Origin: Microbulbifer taiwanensis
GTDB lineage: Bacteria; Pseudomonadota; Gammaproteobacteria; Pseudomonadales; Cellvibrionaceae
Assembly (NCBI RefSeq): GCF_014904815.1
Contig: NZ_JACZFR010000057.1
Location: forward strand, 1-46,458
Length of the DNA stretch: 46,458 nt
Direction: 5' to 3'
The translations under genes were made by a program, and so were the position numbers. Each line of letters starts with the position of its first letter. Within the stretch, counting starts at the first letter, position 1. Positions 39,105 to 46,458 of the stretch are shown piece by piece. The notes under the pieces were generated by a model. It did no database searches. It had not been told where the DNA came from and saw only the letters and a program-made list of their open reading frames with translations.

Positions 39105-39426
39105 GGTGATAGCTCCCTATGTGATTCAGGAGGTGAGACCTGGACCGGATTCATTGTGGAACCGAACCTGTGGCTTCAATTGATAAGGTCAAATTACCCA
39201 AGTCGCCACTTTTTCCGGGCGAATATTCTCGACTTTGTTGTGTTGTACAAACAGTAAGTCGAAACCGGTGACAAGATGTCGCAGCTTATCTGTACTGGCA
39301 ATCGGTATTTCTCTATAAGGGGGCTGAGAAGAGATTTGGCTGTTTTCCCCGGAGCTTTTGGGGCGCCGGGCTCGTCACTACTGATTAATCGATTACCTTA
39401 AAATAAAAGCTACAGGATATCCGCCA
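39105..39426. other. 322-bp gap between divergent genes
   Basis: Separates the DUF1328 gene (minus) from the exported hydrolase (plus). It contains the ribosome site of the former and an AT-rich stretch (TTAAAATAAAAGC near 39399) that may belong to the promoter of the latter. No gene or RNA is seen. Confidence 0.5.
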
Positions 39427-40224
39427 ATGTTACATCGCTTATTGTCAACAATTTTTGTACTGCTTCTCGCCAGTTTTTGCCGGGCAGGGGAGGGCAAAAC
39501 CGTTTGGGTTGAGGGCGGGGACTACCGCCTGAAGACCAATGTATTCCAGAGCAAAACAATCGGAAAAAAACCGGTCCTCCTGGTCGTGATCCACGGCGAC
39601 TCGCCGTTCGACAAACCGGAATATCAGGATTTCTTTGCGCAACAGGTGGCGCACAAGAGTGACAACCTGGTGGCAGTCGGGCTGCTAAGGCCCGGTTATA
39701 CCGACCCCCAGGGAAATGTATCCGAAGGGGAGCGGGGCCTGTCCAACGGGGACAACTATAACGCCCGCAATACCGATGCCATTGCCGCGTCTATCCGGGA
39801 ATTGAAGAAGCGCTATCAGAGCGGCAAGGTCGTCGTTGCTGGTCATTCCGGCGGCGCGGCCATTACCGCAAATATTCTCAGCCGGCACGGCGACCTGATC
39901 GACGACGCTCTGTTGGTTTCCTGCCCCTGTGACGTGAATGCGTGGCGTTCGGGGATGTTGCAACTCACGGGCTACCCGGTGTTCAAGGGCGAGATTGACA
40001 CCCTTTCGCCGATCGAGCAGGTCGCCAAGCTATCCGATCACACCAATATCACCATGATTGTCGGTAGTCGGGACAAGGTGGCGCCGCCAGAACTCAGCGA
40101 GGGCTACCGGGCCGCTGCCTCCAAGGCAGGCAAGGAGATCCGGCTGGTACGGCTGGAAAAAGGGGAGCACGATATTTTTCTGGAACCGGAGGTAATCGCC
40201 GAACTCACATCGATGCTGAAATAA
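39427..40224 (+). CDS. Exported alpha/beta hydrolase
   Basis: A 265-residue alpha/beta-hydrolase with a signal peptide (MLHRLLSTIFVLLLASFCRA, likely cut after residue 20). The catalytic elements are visible: nucleophile Ser in VVAGHSGGAA near residue 140, Asp in VGSRDKVAP near 218, and His in EKGEHDIFL near 249. The oxyanion-side HGDSPF follows strand 3. The substrate is probably a periplasmic ester or peptide; no close functional class can be named. The gene is monocistronic and convergent with the YdeI/DUF1905 gene. Confidence 0.87.
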   Translation: MLHRLLSTIFVLLLASFCRAGEGKTVWVEGGDYRLKTNVFQSKTIGKKPVLLVVIHGDSPFDKPEYQDFFAQQVAHKSDNLVAVGLLRPGYTDPQGNVSEGERGLSNGDNYNARNTDAIAASIRELKKRYQSGKVVVAGHSGGAAITANILSRHGDLIDDALLVSCPCDVNAWRSGMLQLTGYPVFKGEIDTLSPIEQVAKLSDHTNITMIVGSRDKVAPPELSEGYRAAASKAGKEIRLVRLEKGEHDIFLEPEVIAELTSMLK

Positions 40225-40309
40225 TACTGGCGAGTCCTCTCAAGCCGGGGTTGTCGCAAAGTGCCGACAGAAGGTCTCTTGCCTCGACAGGGCAGGCCAT
40301 TCTTGAGTA

Positions 40310-40786
40310 TCACCTCAAGCGGATTCCACCCAGGGATTCTTCGTCGCCCATTAGCAAGTGAATGGCCTTGTCGATATTTTTCTTCAGAGTCTCTTCACGC
40401 TTGGCCTGGTTCAGGTATCGCAGGATTTCCTTGCGGCGTGAGGGGGATAGCTGATCCCACACCAGCCTGGCCTGAGGTGAGTTCTCAAGCGCGTAGGCGA
40501 ACGCCCCCGGCACTGGCTCCTGTTTCGGCGACTGGTCGATTTCCAAATGGACCTGAATGCGGCTGCCGACATCGACACCCGCGCGCCGGCGGATATCGCT
40601 GTTCAGGAACAGGCGGTGGCGGCCCTCGCCGATCGGAACCAGGTTGATGTGGAAGGACTCGCGGTTGATCAGTCCCCGGACGGGGATATAGCCGCGCATG
40701 TCGAATGCCTGGCTGACGCTCAGGGGCAAATCCACACAGGGGTTGATGCCGATCTTTTTGATGGTGGCGGAAAACTGTTGGGACAT
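40310..40786 (-). CDS. YdeI/OmpD-associated and DUF1905 domain protein
   Basis: A 158-residue protein combining an N-terminal DUF1905 beta-barrel (FSATIKKIGINPCVDLP, then VRGLINRESFHINLVPIGEGRHRLFLN) and a C-terminal YdeI/OmpD-associated helical segment (ALENSPQARLVWDQLSPSRRKEILRYLNQAKREETL, split over ~98-133). The function is unknown. The start ATG at 40786 is chosen because the domain begins there; the longer frame to 40909 crosses a terminator hairpin. It lies downstream of fdxA on the same strand but is separated from it by that terminator. Confidence 0.85.
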   Translation of the reverse strand: MSQQFSATIKKIGINPCVDLPLSVSQAFDMRGYIPVRGLINRESFHINLVPIGEGRHRLFLNSDIRRRAGVDVGSRIQVHLEIDQSPKQEPVPGAFAYALENSPQARLVWDQLSPSRRKEILRYLNQAKREETLKKNIDKAIHLLMGDEESLGGIRLR

Positions 40787-40827
40787 GGGGGTGCCGGGTG
40801 CGTTGTTATTTTCAGGGACCCGTAAAC

Positions 40828-40857
40828 AAGAAAAGCCGTCGAAAATGACGGCTTTCA
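40828..40857 (-). terminator. Intrinsic terminator of fdxA
   Basis: The stem AAAGCCGTC pairs with GACGGCTTT. On the reverse strand it is followed by TTTTCTTG. It lies 10 bases after the fdxA stop. Confidence 0.8.
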
Positions 40858-40866
40858 TTAAATTGG

Positions 40867-41190
40867 TTAGCGTTCCAGCAATTCCAGCTTGCCTTTCTTG
40901 CCGTCCCACTCGGCGGCGTCCGGCAGCTGGTCTTTCTTCTCGGTGATATTTGGCCAGACTTCAGAAAGCTCTGCGTTCAGCTCGATAAACTCCTGCTGGT
41001 CATCGGGCACCTCATCCTCGGAGAAGATGGCATTGGCCGGGCACTCCGGCTCGCACAGGGCGCAGTCGATACACTCATCCGGGTGAATCACCAGGAAGTT
41101 GGGGCCTTCATAGAAGCAGTCCACCGGGCAGACTTCCACACAGTCGGTGTATTTGCACTTGATGCAGTTTTCCCCAATTACGAATGTCAT
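40867..41190 (-). CDS. fdxA: Ferredoxin FdxA, 7Fe-8S type
   Basis: A 107-residue ferredoxin. The clusters are set by [19 protein letters not shown] (3Fe-4S/4Fe-4S, residues ~8-25) and [12 protein letters not shown] (~40-51). The conserved C-terminal extension ([20 protein letters not shown]) is typical of the Azotobacter/Pseudomonas FdI-like FdxA. It carries electrons in the cytoplasm. It follows mutS on the same strand, an arrangement common in gammaproteobacteria, with a palindromic repeat between them. Confidence 0.95.
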   Translation of the reverse strand: MTFVIGENCIKCKYTDCVEVCPVDCFYEGPNFLVIHPDECIDCALCEPECPANAIFSEDEVPDDQQEFIELNAELSEVWPNITEKKDQLPDAAEWDGKKGKLELLER

Positions 41191-41306
41191 GCTTGTCCCT
41201 CGAAAGTACCCAATTCGGTGAAGCAGCGGATTTTAGCAATAACTGGCGCGAATTGTAGTGGCTTTTCAGTCGAATTGGTTGGGTGCTTATAACCGGTGGG
41301 GGTTGG

Positions 41307-41362
41307 GCGGTGCGCGCGGCGCACCCTACCTCGGAGCCAGTAGGGTGCGCCGTGCGCACCGC
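41307..41362. repeat. Palindromic repeat between mutS and fdxA
   Basis: Arms of 23 bp (41307-41329 and 41340-41362) match at 22 positions around a 10-base loop. The core GTAGGGTGCGCC/GGCGCACCCTAC is a pattern seen widely in gammaproteobacterial intergenic repeats. It sits just beyond the mutS stop and may protect or terminate the transcript. Confidence 0.85.
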
Positions 41363-41367
41363 GGGAG

Positions 41368-44010
41368 TCAGAGCAGCTTGCGCAGCGCGTACAGCTTCTC
41401 CAGCGCCTGGCGCGGCGTCAGGTCATCGGGATCCAGTTCCTCCAACGCCTCCACCGCCGGGTGGCTGGGGGCGCCGAACAGGTCCACCTGCCTGGGCGAG
41501 CCGGGTGCGGCGGCGGGTTGCGGCTGCGGAGCCGGTTCCGGGCGGGCCTGCGGCCCGCACGCGGAGCTGGAGCTCCGCGCTCCCAGGGACTCCAGCGCCT
41601 GCAGGCGCGCCCGAGCCTCCACCAGCACATCCGCAGGAATTCCGGCCAGTTTGGCCACCTGCAGGCCGTAGCTCTTGGACGCCGGCCCCTCCTGGATACG
41701 GTGCAGGAAGACGATACCGTCGCCGTGCTCGGTGGCATCCAGGTGGATATTGGCGGATTCCGGGCACTGGTTCGGCAGGTCGGTCAGTTCAAAATAGTGG
41801 GTGGCGAAGAGGGTGAAGGCGCGCACCTGGTCCGCCAGGTAGTGGGCGCAGGCCCAGGCCAGGGAAAGGCCGTCGTAGGTGCTGGTGCCGCGGCCTATCT
41901 CGTCCATCAACACCAGGCTGTTGGCGCTGGCATTGCGCAGGATATTGGCTGTCTCGGTCATCTCCACCATAAAGGTGGAGCGGCCGCCGGCCAGGTCGTC
42001 GGCACTGCCGATACGGGTGAATATGCGGTCCAGCAGGCCAACCTTCGCCGAGTCCGCCGGCACATAGCTGCCCACATGGGCGAGCAGGGCGATCAGCGCT
42101 GTCTGGCGCATATAGGTGGACTTACCGCCCATATTCGGGCCGGTGATCACCAGCATGCGGCGGTCGTCGTGCAGCTCGATATCGTTGGCCACGAAGGGTT
42201 CGTCCAGCACCTGCTCCACCACCGGGTGGCGACCGGCGCTGATATGCAGGCCGGGCTCGGTGTGCAGCTCGGGGCGGCACAGGCGCAGGTTGTCGGCGCG
42301 CTCCGCCAGGCAGGCGAGTACGTCCAGTTCGGACACGCCGGCGGCGGCCAGCTGCAGCTGTGCCAGGGACTGGTTCAACTGGTCGATCAGTTCCTCGTAG
42401 AGGGCCTTCTCCCGCGCCAGGGCGCGGCTCTTGGCGGACAGGGCCTTGTCCTCGAACTCCTTCAGCTCGGGGGTGATAAAGCGCTCAGCGTTCTTCAGTG
42501 TCTGGCGGCGGATATAGTCCGCCGGCGCCTTGTCGCTCTGGCCGCGGCTGATCTCGATAAAGTAGCCGTGCACGCGGTTGTAGCCCACCTTGAGGGTGGG
42601 AATGCCGGTGCGCTCCTTCTCGCGCACCTCCAGCTGCACCAGGTAGTCGCCGGTGTTCTCGCTGATTGCGCGCAGCTCGTCCAGTTGGCTGTCGTAGCCC
42701 TCGGCGATGACACCGCCATCGCGGATCACCACCGGTGGATTGTCCACCAGGGCGCGCTGCAGCAGCTCCACCGTCTCCGGCCAGTCGCCGACTTCCCGCG
42801 CCAGCTCTTTCAGCAACACGGCGTCGGTATCTGCGAGTTGCTGCTGGATTTCCGGGAACTGGGCCAGGGACTGCCCCAGGCGCGCCAGGTCCCGCGGGCG
42901 CGCGGAGCGCAGGGCCAGGCGGCCGAGGATGCGCTCCATATCGCCCACTGGCTTGAGGGAATCCCGCAACGGCTCGAAACGGTAGCCGTCGATCAGCGCG
43001 GCCACGGCATCCTGGCGGTTGTTCAATGTGGTCAGCTGGCGCAGAGGGTTGTTCAGCCAGCGGCGCAGCAGGCGGCTGCCCATGGCGGTCTTGCAGCTGT
43101 CGAAGACCGACAGCAGGGTATTGTCGTCGCCGCCATTCAGGTTCAGGTCGATTTCCAGGTTGCGGCGGCTGGCCCCGTCCAGGGCCACTGTATCGTCGCT
43201 GCTCTCGGTCTGCAGGCTGCGGATATGGGGCAGCTCGGTGCGCTGGGTGTCGCGGGCGTACTGCAGCAGGCAGCCGGCAGCGACTATCGCCGCGTGCATA
43301 TGGCTGCAGCCGAAGGCCTCCAGATTGAGGGTGCCGAACTGCTGGTTCAACAGGCGCAGGGCGGTTTCCAGCTCGAACTCCCAGGGTGCGCGGCGGCGCA
43401 GGCCGGGGCGGCGCTCAATCTCCGCCGGCAGGGCCAGGTCCTCGGCTGCCAGCAGTTCCGCCGGGCTGTGGCGCTGCACCTGCTCGGCCAGCGCCTCGGC
43501 GGAATCCACCTCCTGCACCACGAAACGCCCGGTGGCCAGGTCCAGCAGGGCCAGGCCGAAGGTGTCGCCCAACTGCGCGCAGGCCGCCAGCAGGTTGTCG
43601 CGGCGCTCGTTCAGCAGCGCCTCGTCGGTGACGGTACCCGGCGTGACGATACGCACCACCTGGCGCTCCACCGGGCCCTTGCTGGTGGCCGGGTCGCCGA
43701 TCTGCTCGCAGATGGCCACGGATACGCCCACCTTGATCAGCCGCGCCAGGTAGCCCTCGGCGGCGTGGTAGGGAATACCGGCCATGGGAATCGGCTGGCC
43801 ACCGGACTTGCCGCGGGCGGTCAGGGTCACGTCCAGCAGCTCGGCCGCTTTCTTGGCGTCGTCGTAGAAGAGCTCGTAGAAGTCCCCCATGCGGTAGAAG
43901 ACCAGCTCCTGGGGGTGCTGGGCCTTGATGCGCAGGTACTGCTGCATCATCGGGGTGTGTTGGGCGTTTTTCTGGTCGGCACTCTTCTCGGAGCTGGGGG
44001 CTTGCGGCAT
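41368..44010 (-). CDS. mutS: DNA mismatch repair protein MutS
   Basis: An 880-residue MutS, slightly longer than the 853 of E. coli. The mismatch-binding motif [11 protein letters not shown] lies near residue 42. The ATPase domain carries the P-loop [14 protein letters not shown] near 620, Walker [16 protein letters not shown] near 697, and THYFELTDL. The C-terminal region includes a Pro/Ala/Gln-rich linker ([14 protein letters not shown]) before the dimerisation helices ([18 protein letters not shown]), which gives the extra length. It is divergent from pncC. Confidence 0.97.
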   Translation of the reverse strand: MPQAPSSEKSADQKNAQHTPMMQQYLRIKAQHPQELVFYRMGDFYELFYDDAKKAAELLDVTLTARGKSGGQPIPMAGIPYHAAEGYLARLIKVGVSVAICEQIGDPATSKGPVERQVVRIVTPGTVTDEALLNERRDNLLAACAQLGDTFGLALLDLATGRFVVQEVDSAEALAEQVQRHSPAELLAAEDLALPAEIERRPGLRRRAPWEFELETALRLLNQQFGTLNLEAFGCSHMHAAIVAAGCLLQYARDTQRTELPHIRSLQTESSDDTVALDGASRRNLEIDLNLNGGDDNTLLSVFDSCKTAMGSRLLRRWLNNPLRQLTTLNNRQDAVAALIDGYRFEPLRDSLKPVGDMERILGRLALRSARPRDLARLGQSLAQFPEIQQQLADTDAVLLKELAREVGDWPETVELLQRALVDNPPVVIRDGGVIAEGYDSQLDELRAISENTGDYLVQLEVREKERTGIPTLKVGYNRVHGYFIEISRGQSDKAPADYIRRQTLKNAERFITPELKEFEDKALSAKSRALAREKALYEELIDQLNQSLAQLQLAAAGVSELDVLACLAERADNLRLCRPELHTEPGLHISAGRHPVVEQVLDEPFVANDIELHDDRRMLVITGPNMGGKSTYMRQTALIALLAHVGSYVPADSAKVGLLDRIFTRIGSADDLAGGRSTFMVEMTETANILRNASANSLVLMDEIGRGTSTYDGLSLAWACAHYLADQVRAFTLFATHYFELTDLPNQCPESANIHLDATEHGDGIVFLHRIQEGPASKSYGLQVAKLAGIPADVLVEARARLQALESLGARSSSSACGPQARPEPAPQPQPAAAPGSPRQVDLFGAPSHPAVEALEELDPDDLTPRQALEKLYALRKLL

Positions 44011-44102
44011 GAAGGGTTACTTCTTCTCTGTTGTTCGTGTGATTTTTACTGGAACTCGGTAAAGGCGCTATTCTAGCGAGTCCATCGGCAGAGATTAAAC
44101 AG

Positions 44103-44621
44103 ATGACTGAAAACTCGGAGATTTTCGAATTGGCGAAACTCCTCGGCGAGGAACTGGAAAAGCGTGGCTGGCACGCCACGACAGCGGAATCCTGCACCGG
44201 TGGTGCAATCGCAGCGGCCATCACCTCGGTGCCCGGCGCGTCCAGCTGGTTCGAGGGCTCATTGGTCAGCTACGCCAACCGCATCAAGCGCGACATGCTG
44301 GCGGTGTCAGAGAGGGATCTGGAGACCCTGGGTGCGGTGAGCGAAGAGGTGGCACGGCAGATGGCCAGCGGCGCCCTGGCGATGATGGATGCCAACGTGG
44401 CGGTAGCGGTTTCCGGTATTGCCGGTCCCGATGGTGGCACCGAGGACAAACCGGTGGGCACCGTGTGGATCGCCTGGGCCCACGCCGAGGGGCAGGAGCC
44501 GGTGGATATCGATGCTGAATGTTTTCACTTCGATGGCGATCGCGCGGCAATCCAGCGGCAGACGGTGGCGGAGGCGCTGAGGGGGATGCTGGCGCTGGTG
44601 CGATCGCATCCGCTACCTTGA
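44103..44621 (+). CDS. pncC: Nicotinamide-nucleotide amidohydrolase (CinA C-terminal domain family)
   Basis: A 172-residue single-domain CinA-C/PncC protein that deamidates NMN in the pyridine-nucleotide cycle. The family motifs are clear: AESCTGGAIAAAITSVPGAS near residue 29, FEGSLVSYANRIK, and SGIAGPDGGTEDKPVGTVW near 104. The start ATG at 44103 fits. Its position between mutS and recA is a conserved gammaproteobacterial order, which supports the assignment. Promoter sequences must lie in the 92 bp shared with mutS. Confidence 0.95.
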   Translation: MTENSEIFELAKLLGEELEKRGWHATTAESCTGGAIAAAITSVPGASSWFEGSLVSYANRIKRDMLAVSERDLETLGAVSEEVARQMASGALAMMDANVAVAVSGIAGPDGGTEDKPVGTVWIAWAHAEGQEPVDIDAECFHFDGDRAAIQRQTVAEALRGMLALVRSHPLP

Positions 44622-44662
44622 TGGCGCTGTAAGAGCCTGCTTCGCAGGCGATTCAGGGGGTA

Positions 44663-44690
44663 GGTTGGGCTGAGTGCAGCGAAGCCCACC
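44663..44690. repeat. Hairpin repeat between pncC and recA
   Basis: GGTTGGGCT pairs with AGCCCACC (allowing one G-T) around GAGTGCAGCGA. This type of GC-rich hairpin recurs in proteobacterial intergenic regions. It may end the pncC transcript. Confidence 0.6.
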
Positions 44691-44769
44691 AAGGGGGGCG
44701 CGCAACGTTGGGGTTCTCAGAGCTCCCCTCAGCCTACACATTTCCCCAGCTCTCCTGGCTCTCAAATCA

Positions 44770-44785
44770 CTGGTTGCTTATACAG
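44770..44785 (+). promoter_or_regulatory. LexA (SOS) box of recA
   Basis: CTGGTTGCTTATACAG fits CTG-N10-CAG and lies 56 bases before the recA ATG, as expected for an SOS-controlled recA promoter. The -35/-10 boxes probably overlap it. Confidence 0.8.
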
Positions 44786-44841
44786 TAATCCTTCGCTAAG
44801 CTTGCCTCCAACTAACAACGCTCAAACACACGGGAAGGGTC

Positions 44842-45876
44842 ATGGATTCCAACAAAGACAAGGCACTGCAGGCGGCGCTGTCTCAGATCGAGCGCCAGTT
44901 CGGCAAGGGTACGGTAATGCGCATGGGCGACAAGGAGCGCGAGCGCATTCCCGCCATCTCAACCGGCTCCCTGGGCCTGGATGTGGCCCTGGGTATCGGC
45001 GGGCTGCCCCGCGGCCGTATCGTTGAGATCTACGGCCCGGAATCCTCCGGTAAAACCACCCTGACCCTGCAGGTCATTGCTGAAGCCCAGCGCAAGGGCG
45101 GCACCTGTGCCTTCGTCGACGCCGAGCACGCGCTGGATCCCATCTACGCAGAGAAGCTCGGCGTCAACGTGGACGAGCTGATCGTATCCCAGCCGGACAC
45201 CGGCGAGCAGGCGCTGGAAGTGACCGATATGCTGGTGCGCTCCGGTGCGGTGGATGTACTGATCGTCGACTCGGTGGCGGCGCTGACCCCGCGCGCAGAG
45301 ATCGAGGGCGAGATGGGCGATTCCCATGTGGGCCTGCAGGCGCGCCTGATGTCCCAGGCCCTGCGCAAGCTGACCGGCAATATCAAGAACACCAACACCC
45401 TGTGTGTCTTCATCAACCAGATCCGCATGAAGATCGGCGTGATGTTCGGCTCCCCCGAGACCACCACCGGCGGTAACGCCCTCAAGTTCTACTCCTCCGT
45501 GCGCCTGGATATCCGCCGCATCGGCTCCGTGAAAGAGGGCGACGAAGTGGTGGGCAACGAGACCCGTGTGAAGGTGGTCAAGAATAAGGTGGCGCCGCCG
45601 TTCAAGCAGACCGAGTTCCAGATCATGTACGGCCAGGGCATCAACCTGCTGGGCGAGATCATCGACTACGGCGTCAAACTGGGCCTGATCGACAAGGCCG
45701 GCGCCTGGTACAGCTACAAGGGCGACAAGATCGGCCAGGGCAAGGCCAATGCAGTCAAGTTCCTGAAGGAGAACGGGGATATCCGCGACGAGATCGAGGG
45801 CCAGCTGCGCGCGCAGCTGCTGGGCGACCTGGTGCCGGCCAAGGCCGAAGAGGCTCTGGAATCTCCGGAAGAATAA
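44842..45876 (+). CDS. recA: Recombinase RecA
   Basis: A 344-residue RecA that forms ATP-dependent filaments on single-stranded DNA, drives recombination and triggers LexA cleavage. The P-loop [10 protein letters not shown] (about 67-76), DAEHALDP, the L1/L2 loop regions ([18 protein letters not shown] and [19 protein letters not shown]) and an acidic C-terminus ([11 protein letters not shown]) are all present. The start ATG follows GGAAGGGT. recX follows with only the stop/start junction TAAGTG between, so they are co-transcribed. Confidence 0.98.
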   Translation: MDSNKDKALQAALSQIERQFGKGTVMRMGDKERERIPAISTGSLGLDVALGIGGLPRGRIVEIYGPESSGKTTLTLQVIAEAQRKGGTCAFVDAEHALDPIYAEKLGVNVDELIVSQPDTGEQALEVTDMLVRSGAVDVLIVDSVAALTPRAEIEGEMGDSHVGLQARLMSQALRKLTGNIKNTNTLCVFINQIRMKIGVMFGSPETTTGGNALKFYSSVRLDIRRIGSVKEGDEVVGNETRVKVVKNKVAPPFKQTEFQIMYGQGINLLGEIIDYGVKLGLIDKAGAWYSYKGDKIGQGKANAVKFLKENGDIRDEIEGQLRAQLLGDLVPAKAEEALESPEE

Positions 45877-46392
45877 GTGTCTTCCCCCGTCGATCTTTCC
45901 AATAACGACAGGGCTCAGGCGCTCTTCGGCGCGGCGCTTGAGCTGCTCACCCGCCGCGAACACTCCCGCCTCGAGCTGAGGCAGAAGCTCGCGGACAAAT
46001 TCCCCGGCGCCGACTTCGATACGCTCTTCGAGCGACTGCAGGAGCTCAACTATCAATCTGACCGGCGATTCGCAGAGGTCTTCGTCCGCTCGCGGGTACA
46101 GCGCGGCCAGGGGCCGCTGCGTATTCGCCGCGAGCTGCAGCAGCGCGGCATCGGCAGTGACCTGATAGCCGCCGCCCTGGAGCAGGCGCAGGCCGACTGG
46201 TTCGCGCTGGCCGCCGAGCAGCTGCAGCGCAAATTCCGCAGCCCCGTCAGTTCCGCACTGCCCCGCGAGCAGCAGATAAAAGAGCGTGCACGGCGGAGCC
46301 GCTATCTTGCCTACCGCGGCTTTCCCGTCGATGCCATCCACTGGGCGCTGGACGCGGAAGATTCCGACTTATACTCTGATCCGGATCTGTAG
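45877..46392 (+). CDS. recX: Regulatory protein RecX
   Basis: A 171-residue RecX, which inhibits RecA filament growth. It is built of helical triplets, with LLTRREHSRLELRQKL near the start, RFAEVFVRSRVQRGQGPLRIRRELQQRGI in the middle (split ~62-90), and a C-terminal YLAYRGFPVDAIHWAL. It starts with GTG directly after the recA stop. The gene is complete, and ends 66 bases before the window end. Confidence 0.93.
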   Translation: MSSPVDLSNNDRAQALFGAALELLTRREHSRLELRQKLADKFPGADFDTLFERLQELNYQSDRRFAEVFVRSRVQRGQGPLRIRRELQQRGIGSDLIAAALEQAQADWFALAAEQLQRKFRSPVSSALPREQQIKERARRSRYLAYRGFPVDAIHWALDAEDSDLYSDPDL

Positions 46393-46458
46393 GAGCGGAC
46401 GGGGGGGGGGGGGGCCCGCCCCCCCTCCCCGACGGGGGGGTGGAGGAGAAAAAAAAGG
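46393..46458. other. Low-complexity contig end
   Basis: A run of 15 G followed by C-, G- and A-homopolymers, unlike all other sequence here. It is most likely a sequencing or assembly artefact; no feature is called. Confidence 0.75.

Noticed and set aside
41461..44076. 871-codon plus-strand frame opposite mutS
   Set aside because: Antisense shadow of mutS; low-complexity Gly/Val/Gln-rich translation with no domains.
44959..46341. 460-codon minus-strand frame opposite recA-recX
   Set aside because: Antisense shadow of two certain genes.

Overview
The window looks like chromosome from a marine gammaproteobacterium of the Cellvibrionales/Microbulbifer type. This is inferred from the housekeeping block (mutS, fdxA, pncC, recA-recX, dinB), a high GC content in most genes, and short palindromic intergenic repeats. 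No 16S gene or other decisive marker is present. The last ~65 bases are homopolymer-rich and look like a contig-end artefact.

Region 1 (about 1-5056) is a complete type I secretion operon: a TolC-like outer-membrane channel, an ABC transporter with an N-terminal C39-like domain, and an HlyD-type adaptor. The genes overlap by 4 bp and 1 bp. No obvious secreted substrate is in the window.

Region 2 (5341-18427) is the most unusual part. It encodes two versions of one domain set. One is a single 1587-residue protein on the minus strand: a predicted alpha/alpha-toroid-like domain, a CapA-like domain, a beta-sandwich and a MurF-like ligase. The other is split into two convergent genes: a CapA-MurF-like fusion (plus strand) and a stand-alone copy of the N-terminal domain (minus strand). 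Between them lies a plus-strand pair: an exported transglutaminase-fold protein and a cyanophycin-synthetase-like ATP-grasp ligase with a second, degenerate ATP-grasp-like half. A 70-bp sequence is conserved upstream of both N-domain genes. My inference is that this locus makes, trims and perhaps exports an unknown amide-linked polymer or peptide conjugate. I know of no named system with this architecture.

Region 3 (18835-23860) holds a small transcript with its own promoter-like sequence and a strong terminator, an MFS transporter, an isochorismatase-fold hydrolase with Ser at the usual Cys position, and a large lipoprotein with a cadherin-like domain.

Region 4 (23901-35611) is lipid catabolism. 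It contains a FadH-type 2,4-dienoyl-CoA reductase, a LysR regulator, and a divergent cluster: histidine phosphatase, acyl-CoA dehydrogenase, APH-fold kinase, two SDRs, a MaoC hydratase, an HSD17B4-like SDR, a thiolase and a quinone oxidoreductase. Together these could run a complete beta-oxidation round. The adjacent kinase and dehydrogenase resemble a split ACAD10/11 or the LvaA/LvaC pair, which suggests 4-hydroxyacyl-CoA substrates.

Region 5 (35655-46392) contains an ECF-like sigma factor with a membrane-anchored partner, a small membrane protein, SOS-controlled dinB, an AhpD-like protein, a DUF1328 peptide, an exported alpha/beta hydrolase, a YdeI/DUF1905 protein, fdxA, mutS, pncC, and SOS-controlled recA followed by recX.
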